Source: Azospirillum doebereinerae (GTDB lineage: Bacteria > Pseudomonadota > Alphaproteobacteria > Azospirillales > Azospirillaceae). Taken from it: a stretch of 64,000 nucleotides of DNA. A program made the position numbers and the translations under genes. Shown one piece after another: positions 1 to 8,531 of this stretch (position 1 is its first letter; each line of letters begins with the position of its first letter). The notes beneath the pieces are model-generated. The model ran no database searches. It saw only the letters and a program-made list of their open reading frames with translations, and was not told where the DNA came from. The stretch lies in assembly GCF_003989665.1 (NCBI RefSeq), contig NZ_RZIJ01000016.1:122145-186144 (forward strand), written 5' to 3'.

Positions 1-1
1 G

Positions 2-172
2 TTGACCATCGTGCCCTATGTCGCCGCCATGTTCGAAACCGGCCACGACGCCGCCAACCGCGCCGTCTTCCTGGCCGGCGATCCGGAGGCCCCCGACTGG
101 GTCGGGCTTGCCCTGCGCGGCCCCCGGAAGGCCGTCGACAAGGCGGTGAAGGGGCTGGCGCTGCACGGCTGA
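2..172 (+). CDS. C-terminal end of an unidentified protein (partial, enters from the left)
   Basis: The frame is open from the left edge and closes with TGA after 56 codons. The visible tail contains the stretches TIVPYVAAMFETGHDAANR and APDWVGLALRGPRKAVDK and ends in GLALHG. It has alphaproteobacterial codon use with G/C at most third positions, so it is very probably the end of a real gene. I do not recognise the family. The gene converges on the molybdoenzyme operon, whose last stop lies 45 bases downstream on the other strand. Confidence 0.55.
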   Translation: MTIVPYVAAMFETGHDAANRAVFLAGDPEAPDWVGLALRGPRKAVDKAVKGLALHG

Positions 173-216
173 GCCCCTTCCTCCGTGTGCGGCGCGGCGG
201 CGTCCGCGCCGGAACC

Positions 217-2460
217 TCACGCTTCGTCGAGCAGCTTGTCCACCGTGATCGGCAGGTCGTTCACGCGCTTGCCGGTGGCGTGGAAGATGGCGTTGGCGAT
301 GGCCGCCGCCGTGCCGACGATGCCGATCTCGCCCAGCCCCTTCACCCCCAGCGGGCTGACCTTGTCGTCGTGCTCCTCTACGAACAGGACGTCGATGTCG
401 GGGACGTCGGCGTTCACCGGGATGTGGTACTCGGCGAAATTGTGGTTCATCACCCGGCCCAGCTTGTGATCGTGCAGGGCCTCCTCCTCCAGCGCCATGC
501 CGATGCCCATCACGACGCCGCCCAGGATCTGGCTGCGCGCCGTCTTCGGGTTCAGGATGCGGCCCGCCGCCACCGCGTTGACCACCCGGGTCACCCGCAC
601 GATGCCCAGCTCCTCGTCCACCCGCACCTCGGCGAAGACGGCGGAATGGGTGTAGGCGGCGTGGGTCAGCATGGTCTTCGGATCGGGCAGGACGGTCTCC
701 TCCAGTTCGATCTTGTCAACCCCCGACGCCGCCATCACCGCGTCGATGGCGAGGCCCTGGTCCGGGTCGGCGGTCAGGAAGACGCGGCCATCGCGCACCG
801 TCACCCGGTCGGGGTCGATGTTGGCGAGCGGCGAGTCCTCCAACCCGCGCGCCAGCCCGATCAGCGCGTCGCGCACCGACCGGCAGGCCGCGTCCACCGC
901 CGCCCCGGACGAGGCGGCGGCCCAGGATCCACCCTCGATCGGCGAGGTCGGCAGCGAGGAATCGCCGATCAGCGTGGTGACCTTTTCCATCGGCACCCCC
1001 AGCGCGTCGGCGGCGATCTGGGTCAGGATGGTGTAGGTGCCGGTGCCGATGTCGGCCGTCGCGGTGGCGACGGTCAGGCGGCCGTCCGGGGTCAGGGTGG
1101 CGCGCGCGCTGCTCTTCATCATCATCGCCTCCCACACCCCGGTGGCGAAGCCGTAGCCGACCAGCTCGCTGCCCTCGCGCATGGAGCGGGGAGCCGGTTT
1201 GCGTTTCGACCAGCCGAAGCGTTCGGCCCCCTTGGCGTAGCAGGCGCGCAGCTCCTTGCTGGTGAAGGGCTTGTCCTCGTTCTGGTCGCGGTCGGTGTGG
1301 TTGCGCAGGCGCAGCTCGACGGGATCGATGCCGGTGGCGTGGGCCAACTCGTCCATCGCGATTTCCAGCGCGAAGACGCCGATGGTGGCGCCGGGCGCCC
1401 GCATGTCGCAGGGAGTCGACACGTCGAGCTGCGCCAGCCGGTAGGTCAGCGCCACGTTGTCGCAGCGGTAGAGCAGGCCCGACCAGTTGACGACGACCTC
1501 CTGGTAGTCCTCCAGCCGCGAGGTCTCGGCCACCGCGTCGTGCTGGACCGACACCAGTTTCCCGTCGCGCCCGGCGCCCAGCGTCACGATCTGGAGCGTC
1601 TCCGGCCGGTGCCCGAAGGTGAACATCTGGTCGCGCGTCAGCGACACCCGGACCGAGCGCTCCAGCTCCAGCGCCGCCATCACCGCCAGGAACACCTGAT
1701 ACTGCGGCCGCAGCCCGGAGCCGAAAGCACCGCCGACGAAGGGCGCCACCACCTGCACCTTGCTTGGCGACAGGCCGAAGACGCTGGCGATGTAGGACTG
1801 GCTGTTCTGGGCGCCTTGGGTCTTGTCGTGGACGACGATCCCGTCCTTGCCCTTCCACACCACGGTGGCGGCGTGCGGCTCCATCGGGTTGTGGTATTCG
1901 GCGGGGACGCGGCTTTCCTGGCGGACCTGCACCGGGGCCGAGGTGAAGGCCCCCGGGGCGTCGCCGCGCGGCTTGGGCGGCGGCTTGATGCCGCTGCGCT
2001 TCTTCGGCGGGACATAGGCCGTGTCACGCCGGGCGGCGAGGTCGGTGGCGTGCTCCTCGGTCTCGTACAGGACGCGCACCAGCGAGGCGGCGTCGCGCGC
2101 GATGTCCAGCGTCTCGGCCACCACCAGCGCGATGGGCTGCCCGCTGTGGAGGATGGTGTCGCTGTAGAGCGGGCGGAAGGGGTGGCCCGGCGGGGCCGTC
2201 TGGTCGCGGTGCTTGTAGTCGAACCACGCGGTGCGCGGGCGGTTCTCGTGGGTGAAGATCTTCAGGACGCCGGGCATGGCCATCGCGGCGTCGGTGTCGA
2301 TGCGGGCGATGCGCCCCCGGGCGACGGCGCTGGACACGACCCAGCCATGGGCCAGATCGGGGGCGTCGAACTCGGCGGCGTAGCGGGCGGCGCCGGTCAC
2401 CTTGGCGCGCCCGTCGACCCGGCTGCGCGGGGTTCCGACGAAGGGTGTGACGGTCGTCAT
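217..2460 (-). CDS. paoC: Molybdopterin-binding catalytic subunit of a PaoABC-type aldehyde oxidoreductase
   Basis: This is the large subunit of a xanthine-oxidase-family hydroxylase, 747 residues, about the length of E. coli PaoC. The N-terminal hammerhead domain starts around VDGRAKVTGAARYAAEF. The glycine-rich Moco-binding segment VAPFVGGAFGSGL follows, and near the C-terminus KGLGEIGIVG carries the catalytic glutamate of the family. It oxidises an aldehyde or N-heterocycle at the Mo centre and passes electrons to the Fe-S and FAD subunits encoded just upstream. It is the last gene of a three-gene operon, 16 bases after the FAD subunit. No maturation factor (PaoD/XdhC type) is next to it. 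The substrate cannot be read from the sequence; PaoC-type aldehyde oxidase is more likely than true xanthine dehydrogenase because the subunits are separate and small. Confidence 0.9.
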   Translation of the reverse strand: MTTVTPFVGTPRSRVDGRAKVTGAARYAAEFDAPDLAHGWVVSSAVARGRIARIDTDAAMAMPGVLKIFTHENRPRTAWFDYKHRDQTAPPGHPFRPLYSDTILHSGQPIALVVAETLDIARDAASLVRVLYETEEHATDLAARRDTAYVPPKKRSGIKPPPKPRGDAPGAFTSAPVQVRQESRVPAEYHNPMEPHAATVVWKGKDGIVVHDKTQGAQNSQSYIASVFGLSPSKVQVVAPFVGGAFGSGLRPQYQVFLAVMAALELERSVRVSLTRDQMFTFGHRPETLQIVTLGAGRDGKLVSVQHDAVAETSRLEDYQEVVVNWSGLLYRCDNVALTYRLAQLDVSTPCDMRAPGATIGVFALEIAMDELAHATGIDPVELRLRNHTDRDQNEDKPFTSKELRACYAKGAERFGWSKRKPAPRSMREGSELVGYGFATGVWEAMMMKSSARATLTPDGRLTVATATADIGTGTYTILTQIAADALGVPMEKVTTLIGDSSLPTSPIEGGSWAAASSGAAVDAACRSVRDALIGLARGLEDSPLANIDPDRVTVRDGRVFLTADPDQGLAIDAVMAASGVDKIELEETVLPDPKTMLTHAAYTHSAVFAEVRVDEELGIVRVTRVVNAVAAGRILNPKTARSQILGGVVMGIGMALEEEALHDHKLGRVMNHNFAEYHIPVNADVPDIDVLFVEEHDDKVSPLGVKGLGEIGIVGTAAAIANAIFHATGKRVNDLPITVDKLLDEA

Positions 2461-2476
2461 GGGCTCGGGACCTCCC

Positions 2477-3493
2477 TTACTGGATGCGCTTGTCGGTCTG
2501 CGACTGCGGCGTGCCGGCGGCGGCCTGACGCAGGGCGCGGACGATGGCGCGCCGGGCGAGCGCGATCTTGAAGCCGTTGCCCGAACGCGGCACCGCCCCC
2601 GACAGGAGGTGATCGGCGGCCTTGCGGAAGCTGTCGTCGGTCGCCGGCTGGCCGCTCAGCAGGGCCTCGGCCGCCGGGTCGCGCCACGGCTTGTGGGCGA
2701 CGCCGCCCAGCGCCAGCCGGGCGCGAACGATCCGCCCGCCGTCCATCGCCAACCCGGCCGCCACCGAGACCAGCGCGAAGGCGTAGGAGTGCCGGTCGCG
2801 CAGCTTGAGGTAGGTGTGGTGAGCGCCGAAATCGGCGGCCGGAATCTCCACGGCGGTGATCAGCTCGCCGGGCGCGAGCGTGGTGTCGATCTCCGGCCGG
2901 TCGTCGGGCAGGCGGTGGAACTCGGCGAAGGGAATGCGGCGGTCGCCGTTGGGGCCGGTGACCAGCACCGTCGCCTCCAGCGCGGCCAGCGCCACGCACA
3001 GATCCGACGGGTGGGTCGCGATGCAGCGCTCGCTGGTGCCGAGGATGGCGTGGTTGCGGTTGACGCCCTGGATGGCCGGGCAGCCGGTGCCGGGCTCGCG
3101 CTTGTTGCACGGCGTGGCCGGGTCGTAGAAGTAATGGCAGCGGGTCCGTTGCAGCAGGTTGCCGCCGGTCGTCGCCATGTTGCGCAGCTGCGGCGAGGCC
3201 CCGGCCAGCAGCGCGCTGGCGAGCAGCGGGAAGCGCTCCTGGACGCGGCGGTCGTAGGCCAGATCGGCGTTGCCGACCAGCGCGCCGACGCGCAAGGCAC
3301 CGTCCGTCCCGTCCTCGACTTGGTCGAGCGGCAGGCGGGTGATGTCCACCAGATGGTCCGGCGTCTCGACGTCGTACTTCATCAGGTCGACGAGGTTGGT
3401 GCCCCCGGCGATGAAACGGGCGTCCGGATGGGCGGCGAAGGCTTGGATCGCCTCCGCCACGCTGCCGGCGCGGGTGTAGCCGAAGCGGTTCAT
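2477..3493 (-). CDS. paoB: FAD-binding subunit of the PaoABC-type aldehyde oxidoreductase
   Basis: This is the medium subunit, 338 residues, beginning MNRFGYTRAGSVAEAI. The FAD pyrophosphate-binding motif FIAGGTNLVDLMK is near residue 30, and ATTGGNLLQRTRC is the second FAD loop. The insert with cysteines in TRCHYFYDPATPCNKREPG and TGCPAI matches the extra [4Fe-4S] site known from E. coli PaoB, absent from ordinary xanthine dehydrogenases. The start is fixed by an ATGA overlap with the stop of the Fe-S subunit gene, so the two are translationally coupled. It transfers electrons from the Fe-S subunit to the final acceptor. Confidence 0.9.
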   Translation of the reverse strand: MNRFGYTRAGSVAEAIQAFAAHPDARFIAGGTNLVDLMKYDVETPDHLVDITRLPLDQVEDGTDGALRVGALVGNADLAYDRRVQERFPLLASALLAGASPQLRNMATTGGNLLQRTRCHYFYDPATPCNKREPGTGCPAIQGVNRNHAILGTSERCIATHPSDLCVALAALEATVLVTGPNGDRRIPFAEFHRLPDDRPEIDTTLAPGELITAVEIPAADFGAHHTYLKLRDRHSYAFALVSVAAGLAMDGGRIVRARLALGGVAHKPWRDPAAEALLSGQPATDDSFRKAADHLLSGAVPRSGNGFKIALARRAIVRALRQAAAGTPQSQTDKRIQ

Positions 3494-4011
3494 TCCGCGG
3501 CCTCCCGTTGGGTCGACTGGGCGGCGAGCGCGTCCTGCACCGCCGCCACGATGTTGGCGTAGGCGCCGCAGCGGCAGAGATTGCCGCTCATCAGCTCCCG
3601 GATCTCTTCCGCGCTGTGCGCGTGGCCCTCGGCCATCAGCCCGACGGCGGAACAGAGCTGCCCCGGCGTGCAGTAGCCGCACTGGAAGGCGTCGCGGGCG
3701 ATGAAGGCCTCCTGCACCGGGTGCAGCTGACCGTTCCGTGCCAGCCCTTCCACCGTGGTGACGGTGGCGCCGTCCTTCATGACCGCCAGCGTCAGGCAGG
3801 AGTTCACCCGCTTGCCGTCGACCAGCACGGTGCAGGCGCCGCATTGGCCGTGGTCGCAGCCCTTCTTGGTGCCGGTGAGCTTCAGATCCTCGCGCAGCAG
3901 GTCGAGCAGCGTGGTCCAGGGAGCGACGTCCAGGCGGTGCGCCGTGCCGTTGATCGTGAGGTCGATGGTGTGGGGAGCGATGGGCGGTGCCAACGGCGTC
4001 TCCTCTGGCAT
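3490..4011 (-). CDS. paoA: [2Fe-2S] subunit of the PaoABC-type aldehyde oxidoreductase, no Tat signal
   Basis: The protein has 173 residues and carries two [2Fe-2S] clusters. The plant-ferredoxin-type cluster is in KKGCDHGQCGACTVLV plus the later Cys of VNSCLTLAV. The second is in FQCGYCTPGQ and GNLCRCGAYANI. It is the first gene of the operon. It starts directly with a short proline-rich lead and the ferredoxin fold (TIDLTINGTAHRL). There is no twin-arginine signal, unlike E. coli PaoA and unlike the second copy at 33.7 kb. Upstream codons in frame do not provide one either. The complex is therefore predicted to stay in the cytoplasm. Confidence 0.9.
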   Translation of the reverse strand: MPEETPLAPPIAPHTIDLTINGTAHRLDVAPWTTLLDLLREDLKLTGTKKGCDHGQCGACTVLVDGKRVNSCLTLAVMKDGATVTTVEGLARNGQLHPVQEAFIARDAFQCGYCTPGQLCSAVGLMAEGHAHSAEEIRELMSGNLCRCGAYANIVAAVQDALAAQSTQREAAE

Positions 4012-4093
4012 GAGGGCTGGGGACGCAGGGCAACACGCCCGCCGGAGGGAGGTTCCGGGGCCTTGAGCTTTTGGGGAGGGGGTGCTTTGGACC

Positions 4094-4864
4094 TCAGCCC
4101 CCCGAGGACTCTCGGCGCGCGGACTTCGTCAGCTGCGCGATGTAGATGCGCGCCAGCGATTTCAGGATCGGCGGCATGCCCGACAGCGCGTCGTCGAAGC
4201 TCTTCTTGTCGATGACCTCGCAGATCGAGCCGGCGCTGGCGACGGCGGTCACGTCGGGCGTCTGACCGGTCAGCAGGAAGATCTCCCCGAACAGTTGGCC
4301 GGGGCCGAAGGAGGCGATCTCCTCGCCCAGCGTGCCGAAGCCGCGCCGCACCCCGACCCGGCCCGATTGGATCAGATAGGCGGCGCTGAGCGGCTCGTTC
4401 GGGCTGTAGAAGACATAGCCCTCGCGGAACATCCGGCGGTCGACGACCTTCTGGAAGGAGGTGGTGGAGCGGAAATCCACCGCGTTGCCGATCCGCTCGG
4501 TCGCGGCGAGGCCGTAGTCGCGGCGGATGGCGGCGATCAGCCCTTGCAGGATGTAGGAGGCCAGCGGCGGGCTGCGTTTCAGCAGGCCCCGGAACGCCTC
4601 GCGGGTCACCTCCACGCACGTCACCTCGGTGAGCGAGCGGACGGTGGCGCTGCGTTCCCCGTCGTCGATCAGGGCCATCTCGCCGACCACCGCCCCCTTG
4701 CCCACCGTGCCCAGGCGCCGGGTGCCGGTGGGCGTCGTCAGCAGGATTTCCAGCTCCCCGGATTCGATCAGCCACGCCCGGTCGCCGCGCTCGCCCTGCC
4801 GCATGAAGACCATGCCGGCGGGCATGCTGTGGCGCTTGGGGCCGGGAGGGTCGGACTGGGGCAT
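4094..4864 (-). CDS. Protein with two cyclic-nucleotide-binding (CRP-type) domains, no DNA-binding domain
   Basis: The product has 256 residues and two consecutive cNMP-binding beta-barrels, roughly residues 12-115 and 130-245. Each has the family glycine and acidic positions: GAVVGEMALIDDGERSATV in the first and GQLFGEIFLLTGQTPDVTA in the second. The first keeps the GE...RS phosphate-cassette pattern. The second replaces the Arg region with TPDV, so it may not bind nucleotide in the usual way. No helix-turn-helix or enzymatic domain follows. It lies 127 bases downstream of the cellulose operon on the same strand and could be co-transcribed as a regulatory subunit; that link is inference. Confidence 0.75.
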   Translation of the reverse strand: MPQSDPPGPKRHSMPAGMVFMRQGERGDRAWLIESGELEILLTTPTGTRRLGTVGKGAVVGEMALIDDGERSATVRSLTEVTCVEVTREAFRGLLKRSPPLASYILQGLIAAIRRDYGLAATERIGNAVDFRSTTSFQKVVDRRMFREGYVFYSPNEPLSAAYLIQSGRVGVRRGFGTLGEEIASFGPGQLFGEIFLLTGQTPDVTAVASAGSICEVIDKKSFDDALSGMPPILKSLARIYIAQLTKSARRESSGG

Positions 4865-4991
4865 GACGAGGTCTCGCGGACGGGCGGAAACGGTTGTGGG
4901 GCGTGGCCGCTGTCCAACAGGCAGCCACGAAAGACGGCTCCACGCAACCGTGTTTTTCCCGGATGGGGTGCGCCCTGACCGTTGCGGGCGG

Positions 4992-5654
4992 TCAGAGCAC
5001 GCCCATGTCGCCCGCGTCCAGCACGCCTTCCGGCAGGGTCAGCATCAGGCCGTCGAAGGGCTGCAACAGGACGCGCGGGTTGCGCGACGCGCCGCACACC
5101 CGGTACTCCAGCCGGACCGCCTCGATCCGCTCCGGCAGCATCCGCGCGTGGTCGGTGATGAGCTGCCACGCGAAGACGCAGGTGTTCGCCTCGTCCTGCG
5201 CCACGGCGTAGTCGTAGTCGCCGTAGCGGTTGCGGCGCCCGCCGTCGGCAACCTTCACCTCCATCTCGGGGAACTCGCGGTTCAGCGCCTTGGTGAGAGT
5301 CTCCATGGTGTAGAGCGGCACCGGGAAGACGCGCGCCGGCTGGACCAGCGCGCCGAACAGGCTGTCGGGCAGGGTCTGCACGTCCACGGTCAGGCGGTTC
5401 TCGCCCTCCAGCACGGTCGGGTTGCCCAGCACGGCGATGTAGGATTTGTAGACGGTGCCGGTGCTGCGCATGCGGGCGGCGAGGACGGGGAACTGCTGGC
5501 TTTCCGGCAACGTCACCGGCAGGGCGTCGGCCGTGATCCGCTGCCACGGCTTGGGCAGCTGGGTCGAGTTGTCGCGCACCCAGCCGGCGCAGCCCGCCGT
5601 CAGCAGGGCGGCGGCGAGGACGGACAGCCGAAGAAGCCTTGGAACGCCGGACAT
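4992..5654 (-). CDS. bcsN: Outer-membrane lipoprotein, probable cellulose biosynthesis protein BcsN
   Basis: The 220-residue product has a lipoprotein signal with lipobox LTAGC (Cys22). It follows the TPR gene of the cellulose operon after only 13 bases. Alphaproteobacterial (class III) cellulose operons usually carry a small exported protein, BcsN, next to bcsA-bcsB-bcsZ and a TPR protein, so position, size and export signal fit. The body has no motif I can name. Two cysteines late in the mature chain (NTCVF and YRVCG) might form a disulfide. The BcsN name rests mainly on context and overall resemblance; a generic periplasmic lipoprotein is the alternative. Confidence 0.6.
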   Translation of the reverse strand: MSGVPRLLRLSVLAAALLTAGCAGWVRDNSTQLPKPWQRITADALPVTLPESQQFPVLAARMRSTGTVYKSYIAVLGNPTVLEGENRLTVDVQTLPDSLFGALVQPARVFPVPLYTMETLTKALNREFPEMEVKVADGGRRNRYGDYDYAVAQDEANTCVFAWQLITDHARMLPERIEAVRLEYRVCGASRNPRVLLQPFDGLMLTLPEGVLDAGDMGVL

Positions 5655-5667
5655 GCGGGTCGAGCCT

Positions 5668-7488
5668 TTACCAGTCGTGGTAGATGGTTTTCCAGGTGGT
5701 GAGAACGCCCTCGCGCGATTCCTCGGTGCTCAGGCGGTCGTCGACCCCCTTGAACACCTTGTAGGCCTCGTCGAAGCGGAACAGGTTGTACAGCGCCCAG
5801 CCGCGCAGGATGCTCAGGTTGCGCGGCTCCGTCTCCAGCTCCTTGCGGGCGTCGAGCAGGCGCAGCGCGTCGCGGTAGCGCATGTCCTCCAGCGCCCGGT
5901 TGGCCTCGGTCGCCAGCAGGCTGGCCCGGATCTCCGCCTTCTGGGCCGCCGTGATGTTCAGGCGCGGCAGATCCCGGTTCACGCCCACCGTGTCGCCGGC
6001 CGCCATGCGGGCCACCGTCTGACCGTAGGCGTTCTCCTGCGCCCGCGTCGCCGTGGGTGGCGTGATCGCTCCCGCCGTCGCCGCGTCGCGCGCCGCGCGG
6101 GCGGCGGCGCTGGGGTTCTGGGCCGGGGTCTTGGGCGCCGGCTCACGGGCGGCCAGCGCCTGTGCCTCGACGAAGGCGGCCTCGGCCTCCGAGGGGCGTT
6201 TCAGCTCCAGCAGGCACCAGCCGCGCTGCTGGACCAGGGCGGCGGTCTTGCCCCCCTTGGCGATGGCGCTCTGGACGGCGACCAGGCAGCCGGCGAAGTC
6301 GCGCCGGGCCAGCGTGCGGTCCAGCTCGCTCGGTCCCTGCGGCCCCGGACGGGCGCCGCCGCTGCTGCCGCGCGGCGGGTCCACCGCCTTCAACGCCTGA
6401 TCGACGCGGGACGAGGTGCCGCGCCACGGCGCCCCGGCCTCGCGCGCCTCGGCCTTTTTGCCCAGCCCGTTGTAGGCGAGGATCAACCCCTCCGCCGCGC
6501 GGTCGGACGGGGTCCAGCCGTTGGCCTCACTGAACCAGGACTGCGCCAGGGCGTATTGCTTGCGGCTCTGGAAATACCAGCCGAGCGAGATGGCGCTGTC
6601 GGCGTCCCGCCGTTCGCGCACCGTGGTCTCCACCTGGGCCAGCTCGGTCGCCGACAGGTTGCCTTTGGCGTTGCCGGCGCGTTCCAGCAGGCGGCCGGTC
6701 TCGAGTTCCGCCTCCGCCGCGCGGACGCTGGCGTAATCCTCGCCGGGGGCCGGGTTGGCGGTGGCGCCCAGCGCGGTCAGCTCGCGCAGCTGCGCCGGGC
6801 TCAGATAGCGCGACGCCTTGAAGATGGTGTCGCGCCGCTCCTTGGCGCTGGGGCATTGGCTGACGACGGTCTTGTAGGTGTCGAAGGCCCGGTCGGTCTG
6901 CTTCAGCTCCGCATACGCCTCGGCCAGCCGCCACGCGTTGTCGAGGCGGTTGCAGGCCACCGCCTCCGGCTGGGCGGCGGCGGCGTCGACCACGTCCTGC
7001 CAGCGCTTGGTGTCGCTGGCGCTGCGCAGCCGGCCCGAGCCCTCGGCGAGGTCGAGTTCCTGCAACAGCTTGGCCGAGGGCTGCCAGGAGGGAGTCTTGC
7101 GGCGCTGCTCGGCGATGGCGGCGCGGGCCTCGGCGAACTTCCCGGCGGAGACTAGGGTCCAGAACGGGCTCTCGTCGACGCCGGAGGTCACCGGCTGCGG
7201 CGCGAACAGGTCCTTGGGCGGATCCCAGGAGGGATCGAGCGCGCGCAGCCGGGCGATCTCCGCCTCCAGCCGCTCGACGTCGCCGATGCGGGCGTAATAG
7301 CGCAACGCCGTCTCGTCCACTGTGCCGGGCTGGGGGGCGGTGCCGCTGCCGGGGGCGGGGGCGACCTCCACCTTGACGCCGGGGGCAAGCGCCCGCCCGC
7401 CGGGGCCGGACTGCGCCAGCGCCACGGGGGCCGCGACGAGCGGGACGACCATCAGGGCGCCGAGCAGCGGAACGGCGAGACGCATCAT
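5668..7488 (-). CDS. Exported TPR-rich protein of the cellulose operon (BcsC/BcsK-like, without beta-barrel)
   Basis: The 606-residue product starts MMRLAVPLLGALMV with a Sec signal ending near PVALA. It is then almost entirely helical, with repeated Ala-rich 34-residue units typical of TPRs (for example AWRLAEAYAELKQTDRAFDTYK, shown here by its ends AWRLAEAY and RAFDTYK). E. coli BcsC is about 1150 residues and ends in an outer-membrane barrel. This protein has no C-terminal barrel and ends WKTIYHDW, so it resembles the shorter BcsK-type TPR proteins of rhizobial cellulose operons. Its start overlaps the bcsZ stop by ATGA. It probably forms the periplasmic scaffold for cellulose export; an outer-membrane channel partner is not in the window. 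Confidence 0.75.
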   Translation of the reverse strand: MMRLAVPLLGALMVVPLVAAPVALAQSGPGGRALAPGVKVEVAPAPGSGTAPQPGTVDETALRYYARIGDVERLEAEIARLRALDPSWDPPKDLFAPQPVTSGVDESPFWTLVSAGKFAEARAAIAEQRRKTPSWQPSAKLLQELDLAEGSGRLRSASDTKRWQDVVDAAAAQPEAVACNRLDNAWRLAEAYAELKQTDRAFDTYKTVVSQCPSAKERRDTIFKASRYLSPAQLRELTALGATANPAPGEDYASVRAAEAELETGRLLERAGNAKGNLSATELAQVETTVRERRDADSAISLGWYFQSRKQYALAQSWFSEANGWTPSDRAAEGLILAYNGLGKKAEAREAGAPWRGTSSRVDQALKAVDPPRGSSGGARPGPQGPSELDRTLARRDFAGCLVAVQSAIAKGGKTAALVQQRGWCLLELKRPSEAEAAFVEAQALAAREPAPKTPAQNPSAAARAARDAATAGAITPPTATRAQENAYGQTVARMAAGDTVGVNRDLPRLNITAAQKAEIRASLLATEANRALEDMRYRDALRLLDARKELETEPRNLSILRGWALYNLFRFDEAYKVFKGVDDRLSTEESREGVLTTWKTIYHDW

Positions 7489-8531
7489 GGTTCGAACCCC
7501 AGGCTTTGCGCGGCGAGAGCGGCCATGTGGGCCAAGGTGGTCGAGTAGTAGTCCTCGTTCGGCCCGAAGGGCGGGACCGTCACCGCGTTGCCGGTGCTGG
7601 CGATCAGGCAGGTCAGCCGGTAGACCGCCAGCATGCCGACCGAGGCCGCGACCTGGGTCGTCGTGCCGCCGGGCAGCGACACCGTCGCCGGGATCGCCGT
7701 TCCGGCGTATCGGGCCGCCAGCATGGCGAAGGGGCGGAAGTAATAGGGATCGCGGTAGCCGTCCCAGGCGAGGTAGAGCGGCACCCGCACCGCGTCGTAG
7801 CCGTACTGCTTGCGGAAGCCCTCGGCCACCGTCGCGTTGCCCTGGGGATCGAGCGACAGCCAGTCCGGCGGCAGCTGGAACCCGCCGAAGCGCGCCTTGG
7901 ACAGCAGCACCAGACCGCTGTCGGCGAGTTTGCCCCAGACCGCGCCGCCCGGCTGGGCCGCGAAGGCGCGCAGCGCCGGGAACACCCAGTAGCTGGGGTT
8001 GAGGACCAGGGAATCGCCCTTGCGGAAACCGTCGCGGCCGGGCAGCAGCACGGTCATCCCGGCCTGCTCCACCACCACGGCGGCGGCCAGCGCCTTCAGG
8101 ATGGCGGCGGCGGCGGTCCGGTAGGCCTCGGCCTTCCAGCGCTCCGCTCCGCGCAGCAGCGCCCAGGCGATCAGGATGTCGCCGTCCGACGCGTTGTTGC
8201 GGTCGGTGACGCCGCCTTCGGGCTGCCAGCGCCACGCGGCCAGCCCGTCCTCGCGGACCATCAGGTTGCGCTGGGTCCAACCCCACAGGCGGTCGAAGGC
8301 GGCGCGGTCGTCCGCCGCTTCGGCCAGCAGCATGCCGTAGCCCTGCCCTTCCGAATGGCTGACGCCCTTGTTGCCGGAATCGACGATCCTTCCCTCGGGC
8401 AGCAGGAAGCGCTGGGCATAGTCGCGCCACGCCGCCCCGTCGAAGGGCTTGGCCCATACGGGCTTCGCCGCCACCAGAAGCCCGGCGGCGGCCGCCCCGA
8501 TCAGCACCTCACGCCGCGATGGCGCCGTCAT
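7485..8531 (-). CDS. bcsZ: Periplasmic endo-1,4-beta-glucanase of glycoside hydrolase family 8
   Basis: The 348-residue product begins with a twin-arginine-like signal (SRREVLIGAAAAGLL, cleavage near VWA). The GH8 general acid lies in SEGQGYGMLLA, and the second catalytic carboxylate region is NNASDGDILIAWALL. The length is that of BcsZ proteins. It trims or edits nascent cellulose in the periplasm and is needed for normal export and crystallinity in other bacteria. Both ends overlap the neighbouring operon genes by ATGA, so translation is coupled to bcsB upstream and the TPR gene downstream. Confidence 0.9.
   Translation of the reverse strand: MTAPSRREVLIGAAAAGLLVAAKPVWAKPFDGAAWRDYAQRFLLPEGRIVDSGNKGVSHSEGQGYGMLLAEAADDRAAFDRLWGWTQRNLMVREDGLAAWRWQPEGGVTDRNNASDGDILIAWALLRGAERWKAEAYRTAAAAILKALAAAVVVEQAGMTVLLPGRDGFRKGDSLVLNPSYWVFPALRAFAAQPGGAVWGKLADSGLVLLSKARFGGFQLPPDWLSLDPQGNATVAEGFRKQYGYDAVRVPLYLAWDGYRDPYYFRPFAMLAARYAGTAIPATVSLPGGTTTQVAASVGMLAVYRLTCLIASTGNAVTVPPFGPNEDYYSTTLAHMAALAAQSLGFEP

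Noticed and set aside
187..2571. A very long open frame on the plus strand opposite the first paoC gene (and similar ones opposite bcsA at 10990-13392, the kinase/RuBisCO-like genes at 17428-19950 and the exoprotein at 47382-49844)
   Set aside because: GC-rich genes leave antisense frames open. These show Arg/His/Gly/Val-rich translations with no domains, and the sense strands hold clear gene families.
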